The notes beneath the pieces are model-generated. The model did not search any database. It saw nothing but the letters and a program-made list of their open reading frames with translations, and was not told the origin of the DNA. Below are positions 1 to 7,338 of a DNA stretch of 43,910 nt, piece by piece. Within the stretch, counting starts at the first letter, position 1, and each line of letters opens with the position of its first letter. Made by a program: the position numbers and the translations under genes. The DNA comes from Candidatus Obscuribacterales bacterium (lineage in GTDB: Bacteria; Cyanobacteriota; Vampirovibrionia; Obscuribacterales; Obscuribacteraceae). The stretch covers positions 1 to 43,910 of the forward strand of contig JAGVKG010000015.1 in NCBI GenBank assembly GCA_020050685.1. Reading direction: 5' to 3'.

Positions 1-4
1 AGTT

Positions 5-232
5 ATGTTCAAAGCATTATTGCTACTCGACTGCGATTGGTGCCGGACTTTATTCCCACATTCAAGAACCGTTGCTCTTGATACCACTGCTTGGAGAGTG
101 CATGGACAGCATCTTGAAGCACTGGCTGAACATGCCGGATGGCTCGTCTTCAATTCCATGGAACAGCAGATTTGTCCTGACTGCGTTGACCAATACTGCA
201 AAGAGCTTGAGCAACAATCCACACTTGCCTAG
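5..232 (+). CDS. Small CxxC/CxxC zinc-ribbon-like hypothetical protein, possibly 5'-partial
   Basis: The 75-residue reading frame has a CDWC pair near residue 10 and a CPDC pair near residue 57, spaced like the two knuckles of a small zinc ribbon. Aromatic and charged residues between them read like a folded domain. Only four bases precede the ATG and no upstream stop is visible in frame, so the gene may begin outside the window. I do not recognise the family. Zinc binding is inferred from the cysteine spacing only. It lies upstream of another small Cys-pair ORF and close to the RloA/RloB-type defence pair, in what looks like an accessory region. Confidence 0.45.
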   Translation: MFKALLLLDCDWCRTLFPHSRTVALDTTAWRVHGQHLEALAEHAGWLVFNSMEQQICPDCVDQYCKELEQQSTLA

Positions 233-493
233 CACTTCTATCACAATCACCATCTTGCCTGGCCCTAACAAGCCAGGCTTTCCTTTGTTGCAAAACTTAC
301 GCGACCATTCTTATGCCACCATCTCTGAGAAATCTTCTGCCACTTTGCGTGAAAAATGACAGCATGGTTGTTTCTGGAGCTTGCAATTTTTCTAGATGAC
401 CTTGGAGAGCTATTATTTCTTGGGCTTTGCAATGGGAATCGCCGTCTGCCGCTACGGACAACCTCGACATCGTTCAGACACCAGGAGGTGCTG

Positions 494-625
494 ATGAAAT
501 GGATTGAGCAGTGTGAAGAATGCTTAGATGATCCAAACTATCGCCCCACTTACCGCCGATTAGAAATGGAAAATTCAATGCTGCCACCACAAGCACTTGA
601 ATCTCGCTATCAAATGGCGCGATAG
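494..625 (+). CDS. 43-residue Cys-pair small protein with good RBS
   Basis: The ATG at 494 follows AGGAGG with a 5-base spacer, one of the better ribosome-binding sites in the window. The frame is also open upstream, but the upstream extension is low-complexity hydrophobic and has no RBS, so this internal start is preferred. The product is MKWIEQCEECLDDPNYRPTY followed by a short charged tail. It contains a CxxC pair, like the ORF at 5-232. I do not know the family. It could be a genuine small protein or a remnant of a longer gene. Confidence 0.35.
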   Translation: MKWIEQCEECLDDPNYRPTYRRLEMENSMLPPQALESRYQMAR

Positions 626-668
626 ATGAAGTTGCTATCAACTAGCGTATTGAACTATCCATGCAAAG

Positions 669-1226
669 TTACAGAGATTGGATGTCTTGCAAAAATTGAG
701 CTAACTCCATCTCAACGGTAATTGCTCTTAGTACACCATCGTAGTCAATTCTCTCTCTCAGGCGCTCCGCGGTCATTGGTCTATCATATTCAGGCCATAC
801 CTTTTCGATTTGTAGCAATGCATCGTTTGTTGTGGTCGGCCTCTTCCGAGTACATCCCGGCAAGTGGCGCAACAGAACAGCTTCGTGACACGGCTCTTGC
901 CAGATCAACCTAATTTGATTTCTTCGCGCGAGAGCAGCTGCCCTCGCGTCTCTTATTTTGCTTTGTCCTCGACGATCAGCATCCAGAAGTAAGGCAAGAA
1001 GTTTATATGGATCTCTTTTCATTTTGATCTGATGAATATGCTCTACACATCTTTCAACAAGATCTAGCGGTTCACCACCACGAAAAGCCTCACAATGGAT
1101 GTGAATGGTCTTTCCTTGGTCTTGTAATAGATTTCTGATTAACTCCCCATAGCCACGCTCGCTTTTTCCTTCACATCCTAAGAAGACCCTGGGGCGTTGC
1201 AGTATGTATGCTCGGCGGCGTTTCAT
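669..1226 (-). CDS. RloB-like Toprim-type nuclease, putative phage defence effector
   Basis: 185 residues. Three features match RloB-type Toprim-like proteins. These are an N-terminal FLGCEGKSE segment (Glu near 19 or 23), an LLLDADRR acidic DxD at residues 82/84, and an EPCHEAVLLRHL segment near 111-122 corresponding to the family's PCFE-L-LL-H motif. The ATG overlaps the stop of the upstream RloA-type ATPase by 4 bp (ATGA), so the two are translationally coupled. AAA15 ATPase plus RloB/Toprim pairs occur in abortive-infection systems such as AbiL, and PARIS is architecturally comparable. In those the ATPase acts as sensor or inhibitor and the Toprim partner as the toxic nuclease. That role is inferred here from domain pairing, not shown. 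Confidence 0.75.
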   Translation of the reverse strand: MKRRRAYILQRPRVFLGCEGKSERGYGELIRNLLQDQGKTIHIHCEAFRGGEPLDLVERCVEHIHQIKMKRDPYKLLALLLDADRRGQSKIRDARAAALARRNQIRLIWQEPCHEAVLLRHLPGCTRKRPTTTNDALLQIEKVWPEYDRPMTAERLRERIDYDGVLRAITVEMELAQFLQDIQSL

Positions 1227-2437
1227 TCTATGTGTGGTACTCCTCCGTAAATACCGCTCAAATACTTCCGATAAAAATTGTCGTTTCGTCGTACAGACTT
1301 AATATCATTAAGTCCGTAAACTGAGGTTCGACCTCTTCTGTCTTTTTCACAGAAAAGAATTTCTTCTTTGGTTAGACCCTCAAGAAGTGATGGATTCTGC
1401 GCACTGAACCATAATTGAGCATTGTGTTTATTCCGCTCAGGATCGTAAAACCAGTGAATGATCTCTTGTAGCACCATTGGGTGTATCGATTGATCAAGCT
1501 CGTCGATAATGGCAATGCTGCCGCATTCGAGGGCTTGCATAATCAATGGAAAAATCATTACGAATTGACGTGTTCCATGACTTTCATACATCCAAGGCAC
1601 AACAGAACTGAGTCCATTATGTTGAACATTAATAATAGGTCCGCGCTGAGTCTGGGCAACGGCAATTTCCTTTATACCAAAGTCAACTCGCTCAATTTCT
1701 CTATTTAGCGCCGGTAGAAGATGCGGGTTTGTTGTGTAATAACCTGCAAATTGATCGTGAGTCCACTCTATTTTCTCTATGAAAACATTGAAAGCTACCT
1801 GTGTTGCCATTCGCCACAATCTCGTCGCTATGGGATGCTTAAGTTGGCATAACGTAGATATGACACTTGCGTTATTGCGAAGGACTTTTTCCAATGGTGA
1901 CTGAAATTCGCTCAATCCAAAAATTTCATTCCCGGTAACTTTTCCCGACTGGTCGCGCTGAAATAAATTGGTTGGCTTTTTAGAACTCTTCTGCCAATAC
2001 TTTAAACTCTCTTGCAAGACCTCCACGGGTTGCCCTTTCTGTCCCCCAAACACGACCTCATAGGCGTAACGACAACATGGTTCATCACCCTCTCCAATAC
2101 GATCTGGGTTCTGCGGACCGGCAAATTCAACCGCAATCCGTGTTGGTTCGCTCTCCGACTTTTCATCAAGGAAACGAGAAAAAGGCAAAGGCGTACCAGG
2201 ACGCCATTCAAAACTGGATGAAACAAACCACGTTAGGAAGGACAATGCCTTCAATAGGTTCGACTTACCTGACGCATTAGCGCCAAATACGGAAATAACT
2301 TTTGGCACTCGTATATCAGCACTCGGCCCAACTGACGCGACACGATCGAATTCAGTCACGTCTTGACGCGCCACCAAGTCGATAACTTGCTGGTCACGAA
2401 TTGAGTAGAAATTCTCGACTTCTAAGCGATATAGCAT
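1223..2437 (-). CDS. RloA/AAA15-type ABC-like ATPase of a two-gene defence system
   Basis: 404 residues, OLD/RloA/AbiLi-like ATPase. Walker A is GANASGKSN (52-60). An ABC-signature-like YESHGT lies near 284-289, Walker B is IAIIDELD (308-315), and a terminal LWFSAQNPSLL replaces the usual H-loop region. There is no C-terminal Toprim domain: that activity is supplied by the overlapping downstream RloB-like gene. Start ATG 2437. Upstream at 2479-2502 is an 8-bp inverted repeat that could be an operator. The pair sits 350 bp from tRNA-Leu at the edge of an accessory segment, fitting a defence cargo. The exact system (AbiL-like, PARIS-like or other) cannot be settled from sequence reading alone. 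Confidence 0.82.
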   Translation of the reverse strand: MLYRLEVENFYSIRDQQVIDLVARQDVTEFDRVASVGPSADIRVPKVISVFGANASGKSNLLKALSFLTWFVSSSFEWRPGTPLPFSRFLDEKSESEPTRIAVEFAGPQNPDRIGEGDEPCCRYAYEVVFGGQKGQPVEVLQESLKYWQKSSKKPTNLFQRDQSGKVTGNEIFGLSEFQSPLEKVLRNNASVISTLCQLKHPIATRLWRMATQVAFNVFIEKIEWTHDQFAGYYTTNPHLLPALNREIERVDFGIKEIAVAQTQRGPIINVQHNGLSSVVPWMYESHGTRQFVMIFPLIMQALECGSIAIIDELDQSIHPMVLQEIIHWFYDPERNKHNAQLWFSAQNPSLLEGLTKEEILFCEKDRRGRTSVYGLNDIKSVRRNDNFYRKYLSGIYGGVPHIE

Positions 2438-2751
2438 AATTTAGAGTTCATCAGCGATAGGCACTTTAATAATACCCATTTTTGACAACTTTTCGTCAAA
2501 AACACCGATTAAATTTCCAGATACTCAAGACCGTAATCAGGGTGAAAACTGTCAACTATTCGGATTTTTGGGGTTATGGTGTATGAGGCTGGCCACCTAG
2601 ATTTCAGGCCCCGCCTGGGGATCGCACAGGAGGCTGCCTGGGCAATATTGGCGAGCGACTAAACCGACACCCCAGCCTGCCAAGCACAAAATACGGTTTC
2701 AGATTCACACCCCAGAGCTTGTCGAGTGTTAGAACATAGCCGAAAGCGCTT
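2438..2751. other. Intergenic stretch between defence operon and tRNA-Leu terminator
   Basis: About 310 bases without a convincing gene. It holds the promoter and dyad region of the ATPase gene at its left end. Further right is a GC-richer patch (about 2590-2660) with repeated GCCTGGG/GGAGGC motifs that can form weak hairpins. I see no integrase, attachment repeat or RNA gene here. Confidence 0.4.
2479..2502. promoter_or_regulatory. 8-bp inverted repeat upstream of the RloA/RloB operon
   Basis: TTTTTGAC, an 8-base spacer, then GTCAAAAA: a perfect 8-bp dyad lying 42-65 bases upstream of the ATPase start. Read on the minus strand it includes TTGACG and TTGTCA hexamers that could serve as -35 elements. 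It could be a repressor operator over the promoter of the defence operon. No factor is identified. Confidence 0.4.
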
Positions 2752-2782
2752 AAAAAAGAAAACCGCCCTTCGGCGGAGGTTT
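2752..2782 (-). terminator. Intrinsic terminator after tRNA-Leu
   Basis: On the minus strand a CCGCC-GAAG-GGCGG hairpin is followed by TTTTCTTTTTT. It starts 3 bases beyond the encoded CCA of tRNA-Leu, in the expected position to end that transcript. Confidence 0.8.
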
Positions 2783-2785
2783 AGA

Positions 2786-2869
2786 TGGTGGGCGAGAGAG
2801 GACTTGAACCTCCACGTATTGCTACACTAGATCCTAAGTCTAGCGCGTCTGCCATTCCGCCACTCGCCC
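2786..2869 (-). tRNA. tRNA-Leu(TAG)
   Basis: 84 bases including an encoded CCA. The acceptor stem GGGCGAG/CTCGCCC is perfect. The anticodon arm CTAGA-CTTAGGA-TCTAG gives anticodon TAG (reads CUA-type Leu codons). There is an extended variable arm and a T-arm GGAGG-TTCAAGT-CCTCT. The long variable region is typical of class II tRNA-Leu. It is the only one of the three tRNAs here that encodes its CCA end. It flanks the accessory/defence region, and tRNA genes are common integration sites, but I found no duplicated 3' end in the window. Confidence 0.95.
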
Positions 2870-2929
2870 GAGTGGGTGTTTGCCAAACGTCAATCGGCCA
2901 ACTTATCAAGGATACCATACCTCTACTTC

Positions 2930-3029
2930 TGTCATCCTGAGGAGCGCTTAGCGCGACGAAGGACCTCTCATGTTTAAACGAAGTATTTCCTCAAAGCATG
3001 AGAGGTCCTTCGCTTTGCTCAGGATGACA
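2930..3029. repeat. Large inverted repeat of the TGTCATCCTGAG family
   Basis: The left arm starts TGTCATCCTGAGGAGC and ends GACGAAGGACCTCTCATG. The right arm is its near-perfect inverse, with about 33-40 bp arms and a short AT-rich centre. Similar TGTCATCCTGAG...GAAGGACCT hairpins are dispersed in many bacterial genomes. It lies just past the stop of the minus-strand alkylsulfatase-like gene, so it could stabilise or end that transcript. There is no U-run, and no transposase is nearby. Confidence 0.75.
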
Positions 3030-3051
3030 ATATGGGATTGTTGACAAGGGG

Positions 3052-4833
3052 CTAGCGGACGAAGATGTTGGGGGCGGTTTGGAGTCTTAAGGAGAAGTAG
3101 CTTAGGAATTTTTTGGCGTCTTCTTGAGTGCCTTTTGTGATCTCAAGATTGGGCAATACCTCGTCCGGTTTATACGCGGCGCTTACCATCTTGCCGATGT
3201 CGACGGCGTTGCCCTCGATCACAATATCCGGATTGTCAGCGGCGCCGGCGCGGTAGTCTAGAATTCCGTGGCGAATTTCGGTTGTGTATTTTTCGTTGCG
3301 GTCTTTGAGGACCATTACTACTGTCAAATGTTTGTCGCCGAGTTCTTCTGACTTTAGACGCGTGGCAAGAATTCCTAATTGATTGATCATTGGTACGACT
3401 GAAAGAAAAGACGGTGCACTGAGCGCTACGCGTTCTGCGGCGACGACTTGATTCAAATCAATCTTCTTTTCCAGAACATTTGCTGCAGTAATGTACAGAC
3501 CACGCCAGTTAGCGTTGATGTTTTCGTATCCCAACTTTCTGAATGCAGCGGCTTTGATTGTGCGTGCATCCATGTCTTCGTTGTCCATGCGAATGAGATA
3601 TGTGGCAAGCTCGGCAGCAAACTGATTGTCGCCGGATTCGTATGCTTGTTTAGCCTCAGACAAAACACGATCGTGTCCACCGATGAGTGCCACCATGCGT
3701 TTGGCATATTCCACTCTTGGTGTCGGATCAAGTGCTACCGGATCTCCATCGAACCAACCGATGTAGCCCGAATACACTTGCGGTGCAGAATGTTTTACGG
3801 AACCATAAAATTCCCGCAGCCACGGACTGTAATTGGCTAGAACTTCCGGCAATCTCACTTTCTGAATCAATTCGTCTTTGGCATAACCATCATCTGCAAA
3901 ACGCAATGACTGATCGTGCACAAGCTGAATTCCATCACGATACATCTCAAGCACTTTTGCAACTTCGAATTTACCTTCTACAGGCGGTCCATGCTGAGGC
4001 ACCATGTAGTCCGCATCCAGCGTTCTCATGAAATCAATGCTCTTAACCCAAGTTTCCGGATCGCGGAAGTTGGCACCACGCAAGGTGTAAAGGTTTGGGA
4101 AAGTATGATCTTGAATTACTTCCGCCGATAACAAAATCTTGTCTTTCGGTATAAAAATGCAAATCTCCGAATTGGCTTCGCTCGGCACATAACGTAATTG
4201 CATGGGAATGCCACACAAAGTCATGTCCAATTTGTCATGGAACATTTTTGTCGGCAGAAGAAAACCAGTTTTCTGATAACTAAAAATCGGCCCAATGCCA
4301 GAATTCATATTCTGCACTTCATCCGGTTTCAACATCGCCAGAAAAGAATTGTATTGGCTGCCCGCACGAATACTCATTACTTCGCCAATCACACCATTTT
4401 CTTGGGCAAACTCTGCCGGCAAAGAATCGTGCGAAATAATCGTCACTTTCCCGGAAGCAACATCTGCCGGGCTAGCAAACGCCCGCGTGCCACCAACGTG
4501 GTCTGCATGATGGTGCGTATAAACAATGTACTTGATTGGCTTAGTAGTTATCTTGCGAAACTCAGCCAAAACTTCCGTCGCTTGATCCATGCCGCAACCA
4601 GTGTCAACAATGACAATGCCATCCGACCCTTCCACCATGATGATATTGGCGAGTCCATATCCCACAGCCGAATAAACATTGTCGCCAATCTTATAAACCT
4701 TCTTGGCAAAAAGCGCAGTGTGCGCCGCGAGCTCCGGATTAATCGAAACCGGCACATCCATGTCTGCCGCACAAACAGAATTCGCGCAAAAAAGTGCCAA
4801 AACGATCGAAACAATATTTTTCATCACTACCAC
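3052..4833 (-). CDS. Exported alkylsulfatase-type metallo-beta-lactamase-fold hydrolase
   Basis: 593 residues from a GTG. The ATG at 4824 (residue 4) directly precedes the signal peptide MKNIVSIVLALFCANSVCA and is the likelier start. An MBL fold follows, with the metal motif THHHADH at about 106-112. The middle matches the alkylsulfatase dimerisation domain (RKLGYENINANWRGLYITAA), and the last ~120 residues are SCP2-like (IEGNAVDIGKM, then ITKGTQEDAKKFLSYF). This order is that of SdsA1/BDS1-type linear alkylsulfatases, which hydrolyse alkyl sulfate esters. Substrate is not certain. A periplasmic location is inferred from the signal peptide. It is monocistronic, followed by the large inverted repeat at 2930-3029. 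Confidence 0.88.
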   Translation of the reverse strand: MVVMKNIVSIVLALFCANSVCAADMDVPVSINPELAAHTALFAKKVYKIGDNVYSAVGYGLANIIMVEGSDGIVIVDTGCGMDQATEVLAEFRKITTKPIKYIVYTHHHADHVGGTRAFASPADVASGKVTIISHDSLPAEFAQENGVIGEVMSIRAGSQYNSFLAMLKPDEVQNMNSGIGPIFSYQKTGFLLPTKMFHDKLDMTLCGIPMQLRYVPSEANSEICIFIPKDKILLSAEVIQDHTFPNLYTLRGANFRDPETWVKSIDFMRTLDADYMVPQHGPPVEGKFEVAKVLEMYRDGIQLVHDQSLRFADDGYAKDELIQKVRLPEVLANYSPWLREFYGSVKHSAPQVYSGYIGWFDGDPVALDPTPRVEYAKRMVALIGGHDRVLSEAKQAYESGDNQFAAELATYLIRMDNEDMDARTIKAAAFRKLGYENINANWRGLYITAANVLEKKIDLNQVVAAERVALSAPSFLSVVPMINQLGILATRLKSEELGDKHLTVVMVLKDRNEKYTTEIRHGILDYRAGAADNPDIVIEGNAVDIGKMVSAAYKPDEVLPNLEITKGTQEDAKKFLSYFSLRLQTAPNIFVR

Positions 4834-4943
4834 CCAGAAAGACCACTTGCATCAAATTGTACAAACTTGACTTCAACAAAAGCGGCAGCTCAAAAATCTA
4901 CACACGCCAATCACCACAATGCAAAGCCGATCAATCAGCGTAA

Positions 4944-5020
4944 CGCAGCGACGCGAGGAGCGTTGCGGAGTGAAGCGCGTAAACGCGCGGAGATGTTGCC
5001 CAAAGGGCAACTTCGGAGCG
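4944..5020 (+). repeat. Two-hairpin repeat element, copy A
   Basis: Member of a family with five copies in the window. Order of parts: hairpin 1 with the tip GC-GAGGA-GC, a linker GGAGTGAAGCGCGTAAACG, CGGAG, hairpin 2, then CGGAGC. In this copy hairpin 1 is roughly CGCAGCGACGC/GCGTTGCG and hairpin 2 is GTTGCCC-AAA-GGGCAAC. Copies A, B and C are spaced 104 and 108 bp apart in direct orientation. A plus-strand ORF runs through the region but ignores this structure and is not a gene. Confidence 0.7.
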
Positions 5021-5050
5021 CCAAAAGGAAACGAAAACTCAGCGCAACAC

Positions 5051-5122
5051 AGCGCGGCGAGGAGCCGTGCGAAGTGAAGCGGGCAAACGTGCGGCGGAGG
5101 TGAGGCACGAACCGCCGGAGCG
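5051..5122 (+). repeat. Two-hairpin repeat element, copy B
   Basis: Hairpin 1 is GCGCGGC-GAGGA-GCCGTGC (one G-T pair). The linker GAAGTGAAGCGGGCAAACG follows, and hairpin 2 is GGCGG...CCGCC with a long loop. It ends CGGAGCGCC exactly as copy A does. Stem sequences differ from copy A while pairing is kept. Confidence 0.7.
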
Positions 5123-5158
5123 CCTAACAAAAATCGTTAGATGAAGCACAGCAAACGA

Positions 5159-5231
5159 AGCGCGGCGAGGAGCCGTGCGAAGTGACGCGTCTAAACGTTC
5201 GGAGGAGTCGCCGCCTGCGGCGACGACGGAG
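5159..5231 (+). repeat. Two-hairpin repeat element, copy C
   Basis: Shares its first ~28 bases with copy B, then has the linker GACGCGTCTAAACGTTCGGAG. Hairpin 2 is GTCGCCGC-CT-GCGGCGAC, a perfect 8-bp stem with no sequence similarity to the matching stems of copies A and B. It ends ACGGAG. Confidence 0.7.
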
Positions 5232-5236
5232 AACTG

Positions 5237-5271
5237 TAAAAAGAGGTATGGACACCATTTCTGGTGTCCAT
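5237..5271 (-). terminator. Intrinsic terminator of the 5312-5743 gene
   Basis: On the minus strand a perfect 9-bp stem ATGGACACC/GGTGTCCAT with a 6-base loop is followed by ACCTCTTTTT. It lies 41 bases past the stop of the minus-strand hypothetical gene and supports that gene being transcribed. Confidence 0.75.
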
Positions 5272-5311
5272 CCCCATCGGCGGCGGCTGCGGAAAAACTA
5301 TGTGCTGGAAG

Positions 5312-5743
5312 TTAGTGTGGATACACGCTTTGGTTATAGGCTTTACCACCATTTGCTGATAAATCCCAGGCTCCTCCTAGCGATACTGCTGTTTTGCGCG
5401 CTGGAACAAAGCCCTCTTGTTTCCGCGCATTGCCAAACCAATGTTGTCTGGCATTTGAAGTTGTTACTGCTTGCAAATGTTGCGGCTCTTGTGGTGCCCG
5501 GCCGGTTCTCGACATGCGCAACTTTGCATATGTTTCGTTGAGACACTCATTTGCTTCGGTCTGACTCATTCTTTGCTTTAGTTGATAGAGAAGTTCCGCA
5601 TCTCTTGTCGGAATTGTTGCCGGTTGGGCAACCATCTCCGGAGAGACAACTTCAATCAACCACTGTATAAAACTGTGCAACATTTTGAATAACCCCTTTT
5701 CAATTTTTGTTGCTCTAGCGCCCGCTTGTTGAGCATCAACCAT
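5312..5743 (-). CDS. Hypothetical protein, 143 aa
   Basis: Start ATG 5743 has AGGGA five bases upstream, and an intrinsic terminator follows the stop, so the frame is likely a real gene. The N-terminal half (to about residue 75) is amphipathic and helical, with FIQWLIEVV and LYQLKQRMSQTEANECLNETY segments. The C-terminal half is basic and low in structure (RKQEGFVPARKTAVSLGGAW). I see no signal peptide or known motif. The function is unknown. A lineage-specific small protein is the best description. Confidence 0.5.
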   Translation of the reverse strand: MVDAQQAGARATKIEKGLFKMLHSFIQWLIEVVSPEMVAQPATIPTRDAELLYQLKQRMSQTEANECLNETYAKLRMSRTGRAPQEPQHLQAVTTSNARQHWFGNARKQEGFVPARKTAVSLGGAWDLSANGGKAYNQSVYPH

Positions 5744-5918
5744 TCATGTCCCTATTTTGGCTTGTGGTCTTCCAACAGATCAATTGGAAATGCTCAATTC
5801 CTTTTACGTTACGTTGCGCGCTGCCCGGTTACCTTTATATAGGTCCTGTCCGTTCACTTTTCTCCGCGCCCCGCATTACTAATATACGAACGGGACGTTG
5901 AAGTCTGTGTGAAGCCAG

Positions 5919-5951
5919 ACAGGCGCCGGATTAAATGGGGCGGGCGCCTGT
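5919..5951. repeat. Hairpin ACAGGCGCC/GGCGCCTGT
   Basis: A perfect 9-bp stem with a 15-base loop, followed on the plus strand by TTAAGCGTTTTT. It lies between the 5743 gene start and the tRNA-Lys terminator, separated from the latter by a dozen bases. It could be a weak plus-strand terminator or an operator. No gene reads into it from the left on the plus strand. Confidence 0.35.
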
Positions 5952-5962
5952 TTAAGCGTTTT

Positions 5963-5993
5963 TAAGGAAAAGGACAGGCGGTCTGCCTGTCCT
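5963..5993 (-). terminator. Intrinsic terminator after tRNA-Lys
   Basis: On the minus strand AGGACAGGC-AGACC-GCCTGTCCT is followed by TTCCTTAAAAA. The 8-9-bp GC-rich stem and partial T-run begin 8 bases past the tRNA discriminator base. Confidence 0.7.
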
Positions 5994-6000
5994 GGAAATT

Positions 6001-6072
6001 TGGGCCATGAAGGATTCGAACCTTCAACCAATTGCTTAAGAGGCAACTGCTCTACCATTGAGCTAATGACCC
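6001..6072 (-). tRNA. tRNA-Lys(CTT)
   Basis: 72 bases, CCA not encoded. Acceptor GGGTCAT/ATGGCCC has one T-G pair. The D-arm is GCTC-AATGGTA-GAGC and the anticodon arm is GTTGC-CTCTTAA-GCAAT, giving CTT. The T-arm is GAAGG-TTCGAAT-CCTTC. It lies 134 bases downstream of tRNA-Arg on the same strand, with one copy of the two-hairpin repeat between them, so the two may share a transcript. Confidence 0.95.
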
Positions 6073-6080
6073 TTTTATAT

Positions 6081-6174
6081 GCGCTCCGGCGCCGACTATG
6101 TCGGCTCCTCCGCTCTTTTTGACACTCGCTGCTGACCGCTCCTCGCGGTCATTTGCTCGCTGGTCGGGCACTCG
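6081..6174 (-). repeat. Two-hairpin repeat element, copy D, between two tRNAs
   Basis: Read on the minus strand: ACGAGTGCC, then AGCGAGCAAA, hairpin 1 TGACCGC-GAG-GAGCGGTCA, linker GCAGCGAGTGTCAAAAAGAG, CGGAGGA, hairpin 2 GCCGAC-ATA-GTCGGC, then CCGGAGC. It is nearly collinear with copy E at 15641-15726 over about 90 bases, yet both stems differ in sequence and stay paired. It is in the tRNA-Arg to tRNA-Lys spacer in the transcribed direction. Confidence 0.75.
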
Positions 6175-6206
6175 TTTCTTGTCGCGTCCTCCATCCTTTT
6201 ATAAAT

Positions 6207-6279
6207 CGCGCCCGGTTGGATTCGAACCAACGACAACCCGCTTAGAAGGCGGGGGCTCTATCCACTGAGCTACGGGCGC
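6207..6279 (-). tRNA. tRNA-Arg(TCT)
   Basis: 73 bases, CCA not encoded. Acceptor GCGCCCG/CGGGCGC is perfect with discriminator G. The anticodon arm CCCGC-CTTCTAA-GCGGG gives TCT (AGA codons). The T-arm GTTGG-TTCGAAT-CCAAC is perfect. It is upstream of tRNA-Lys on the same strand. Confidence 0.95.
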
Positions 6280-6454
6280 ACATTATAGCGCATCAGACAT
6301 TACGGTTGATAACGTCCAATGGCAACACCTAATTATAAGCGGCAATTGTTGTAAGGGGAAAGCTTAGCAAGCCAAGTTTGCCAATCAAAAAATCAAATGT
6401 AGTTAATTGGGAGGCCGGCAACGGTCCATTTCGACGATCCATTTATATGTATAT

Positions 6455-7336
6455 CTAACGGGAAGTCTGACCGACCGCCACTTTGTTTGGCACGTAAATC
6501 CAGCCTTCGAGCAAGACGTCTTCGTTGTCCACATCAAATGGATCATTGAACAGCGCAGGCGCCATCACCCATAGGCAGGCAGAGTAACAAGAAATTACAG
6601 CATCCAGGGCTTGTTCGGTATCACAAGCAGTGTGCACCAACTTCTTATCCATCAAGAGCCGGGGAAATTTGGCATATTCGCTACCTTTACGCTCTCGCAA
6701 TTCCAAAATGCCCGTGAGAATTTCGCGCCTCAGCTCAAGCGATTTTTGCTTATTAGAATCCTTGCCGCGATAACCACTGGTCGGCAGGCCCAGAGATTCA
6801 AGCATTGAGCGCGGCGATGTTTCCAGTACAGAGCAAGTTCCTTTTTGTGGACTTTGCAGAGGCAAAATGGAAAAGCGTTTGGGATCTAACGACGCAAGCA
6901 TGCGCATTCCCTGAAAAGCGGTCTGCAGGAGAACACTGTTACCTTTGGCAAGCAGGCTTTGCCCCAACTTGCCTTGCGCTTGATCGGCAAAACGTTTTGG
7001 CTCTGCGCCAAAGTCTTCTACCAATTTTTGAAAAGCAGCAAAATCTATAAACACCAAAGTCTCAATCACTTCTTGCCACGACTGAAACTGAGGCACTTCG
7101 CGCTTCTCAGCAACAAAGCGAAGAAAATCGCCCGGCAAAGAAAATGGAAAGTCTATGCCAAGCGCACTAAGCGATTGCGTTTGCGCAAGCTCTTGCGGCA
7201 ACTTGTGCGAATCCACTTTGTGCAAATCAACAATCTCGGCACCGAGCGAACCAATACTTGCCTTAGCAAGAAAGACTTGATGGGGTGCGGTGTTTGCCGC
7301 AGGAAAGTCGCATCCGACAACAAATTGATCCGGCAT
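6455..7336 (-). CDS. DUF429 family protein (predicted RNase H-fold nuclease)
   Basis: 293 residues. The pattern fits DUF429: an N-terminal VGCDFP strand with Asp near 10, a second GIDFPFSLP strand-turn near 60-68, an ETSPRSML segment (family E-x-Pro), and a C-terminal DTEQALDAVISCYSACL helix carrying the last acidic residue. The family is predicted to have an RNase H-like fold. Its cellular substrate is unknown. The ATG lies 2 bases after the stop of the exported Cys protein, so the two form an operon although one is exported and the other cytoplasmic. Confidence 0.75.
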   Translation of the reverse strand: MPDQFVVGCDFPAANTAPHQVFLAKASIGSLGAEIVDLHKVDSHKLPQELAQTQSLSALGIDFPFSLPGDFLRFVAEKREVPQFQSWQEVIETLVFIDFAAFQKLVEDFGAEPKRFADQAQGKLGQSLLAKGNSVLLQTAFQGMRMLASLDPKRFSILPLQSPQKGTCSVLETSPRSMLESLGLPTSGYRGKDSNKQKSLELRREILTGILELRERKGSEYAKFPRLLMDKKLVHTACDTEQALDAVISCYSACLWVMAPALFNDPFDVDNEDVLLEGWIYVPNKVAVGQTSR

Positions 7337-7338
7337 TC

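Noticed and set aside
2786-2869. tRNA-Leu as a used integration site
   Set aside because: No duplicated tRNA 3' end or integrase was found within the window; it may lie outside.
4198-5103. 301-codon plus-strand ORF
   Set aside because: It runs antisense through the alkylsulfatase gene and then through the hairpin repeats; composition is Arg/His/Asn-biased without domain signal.
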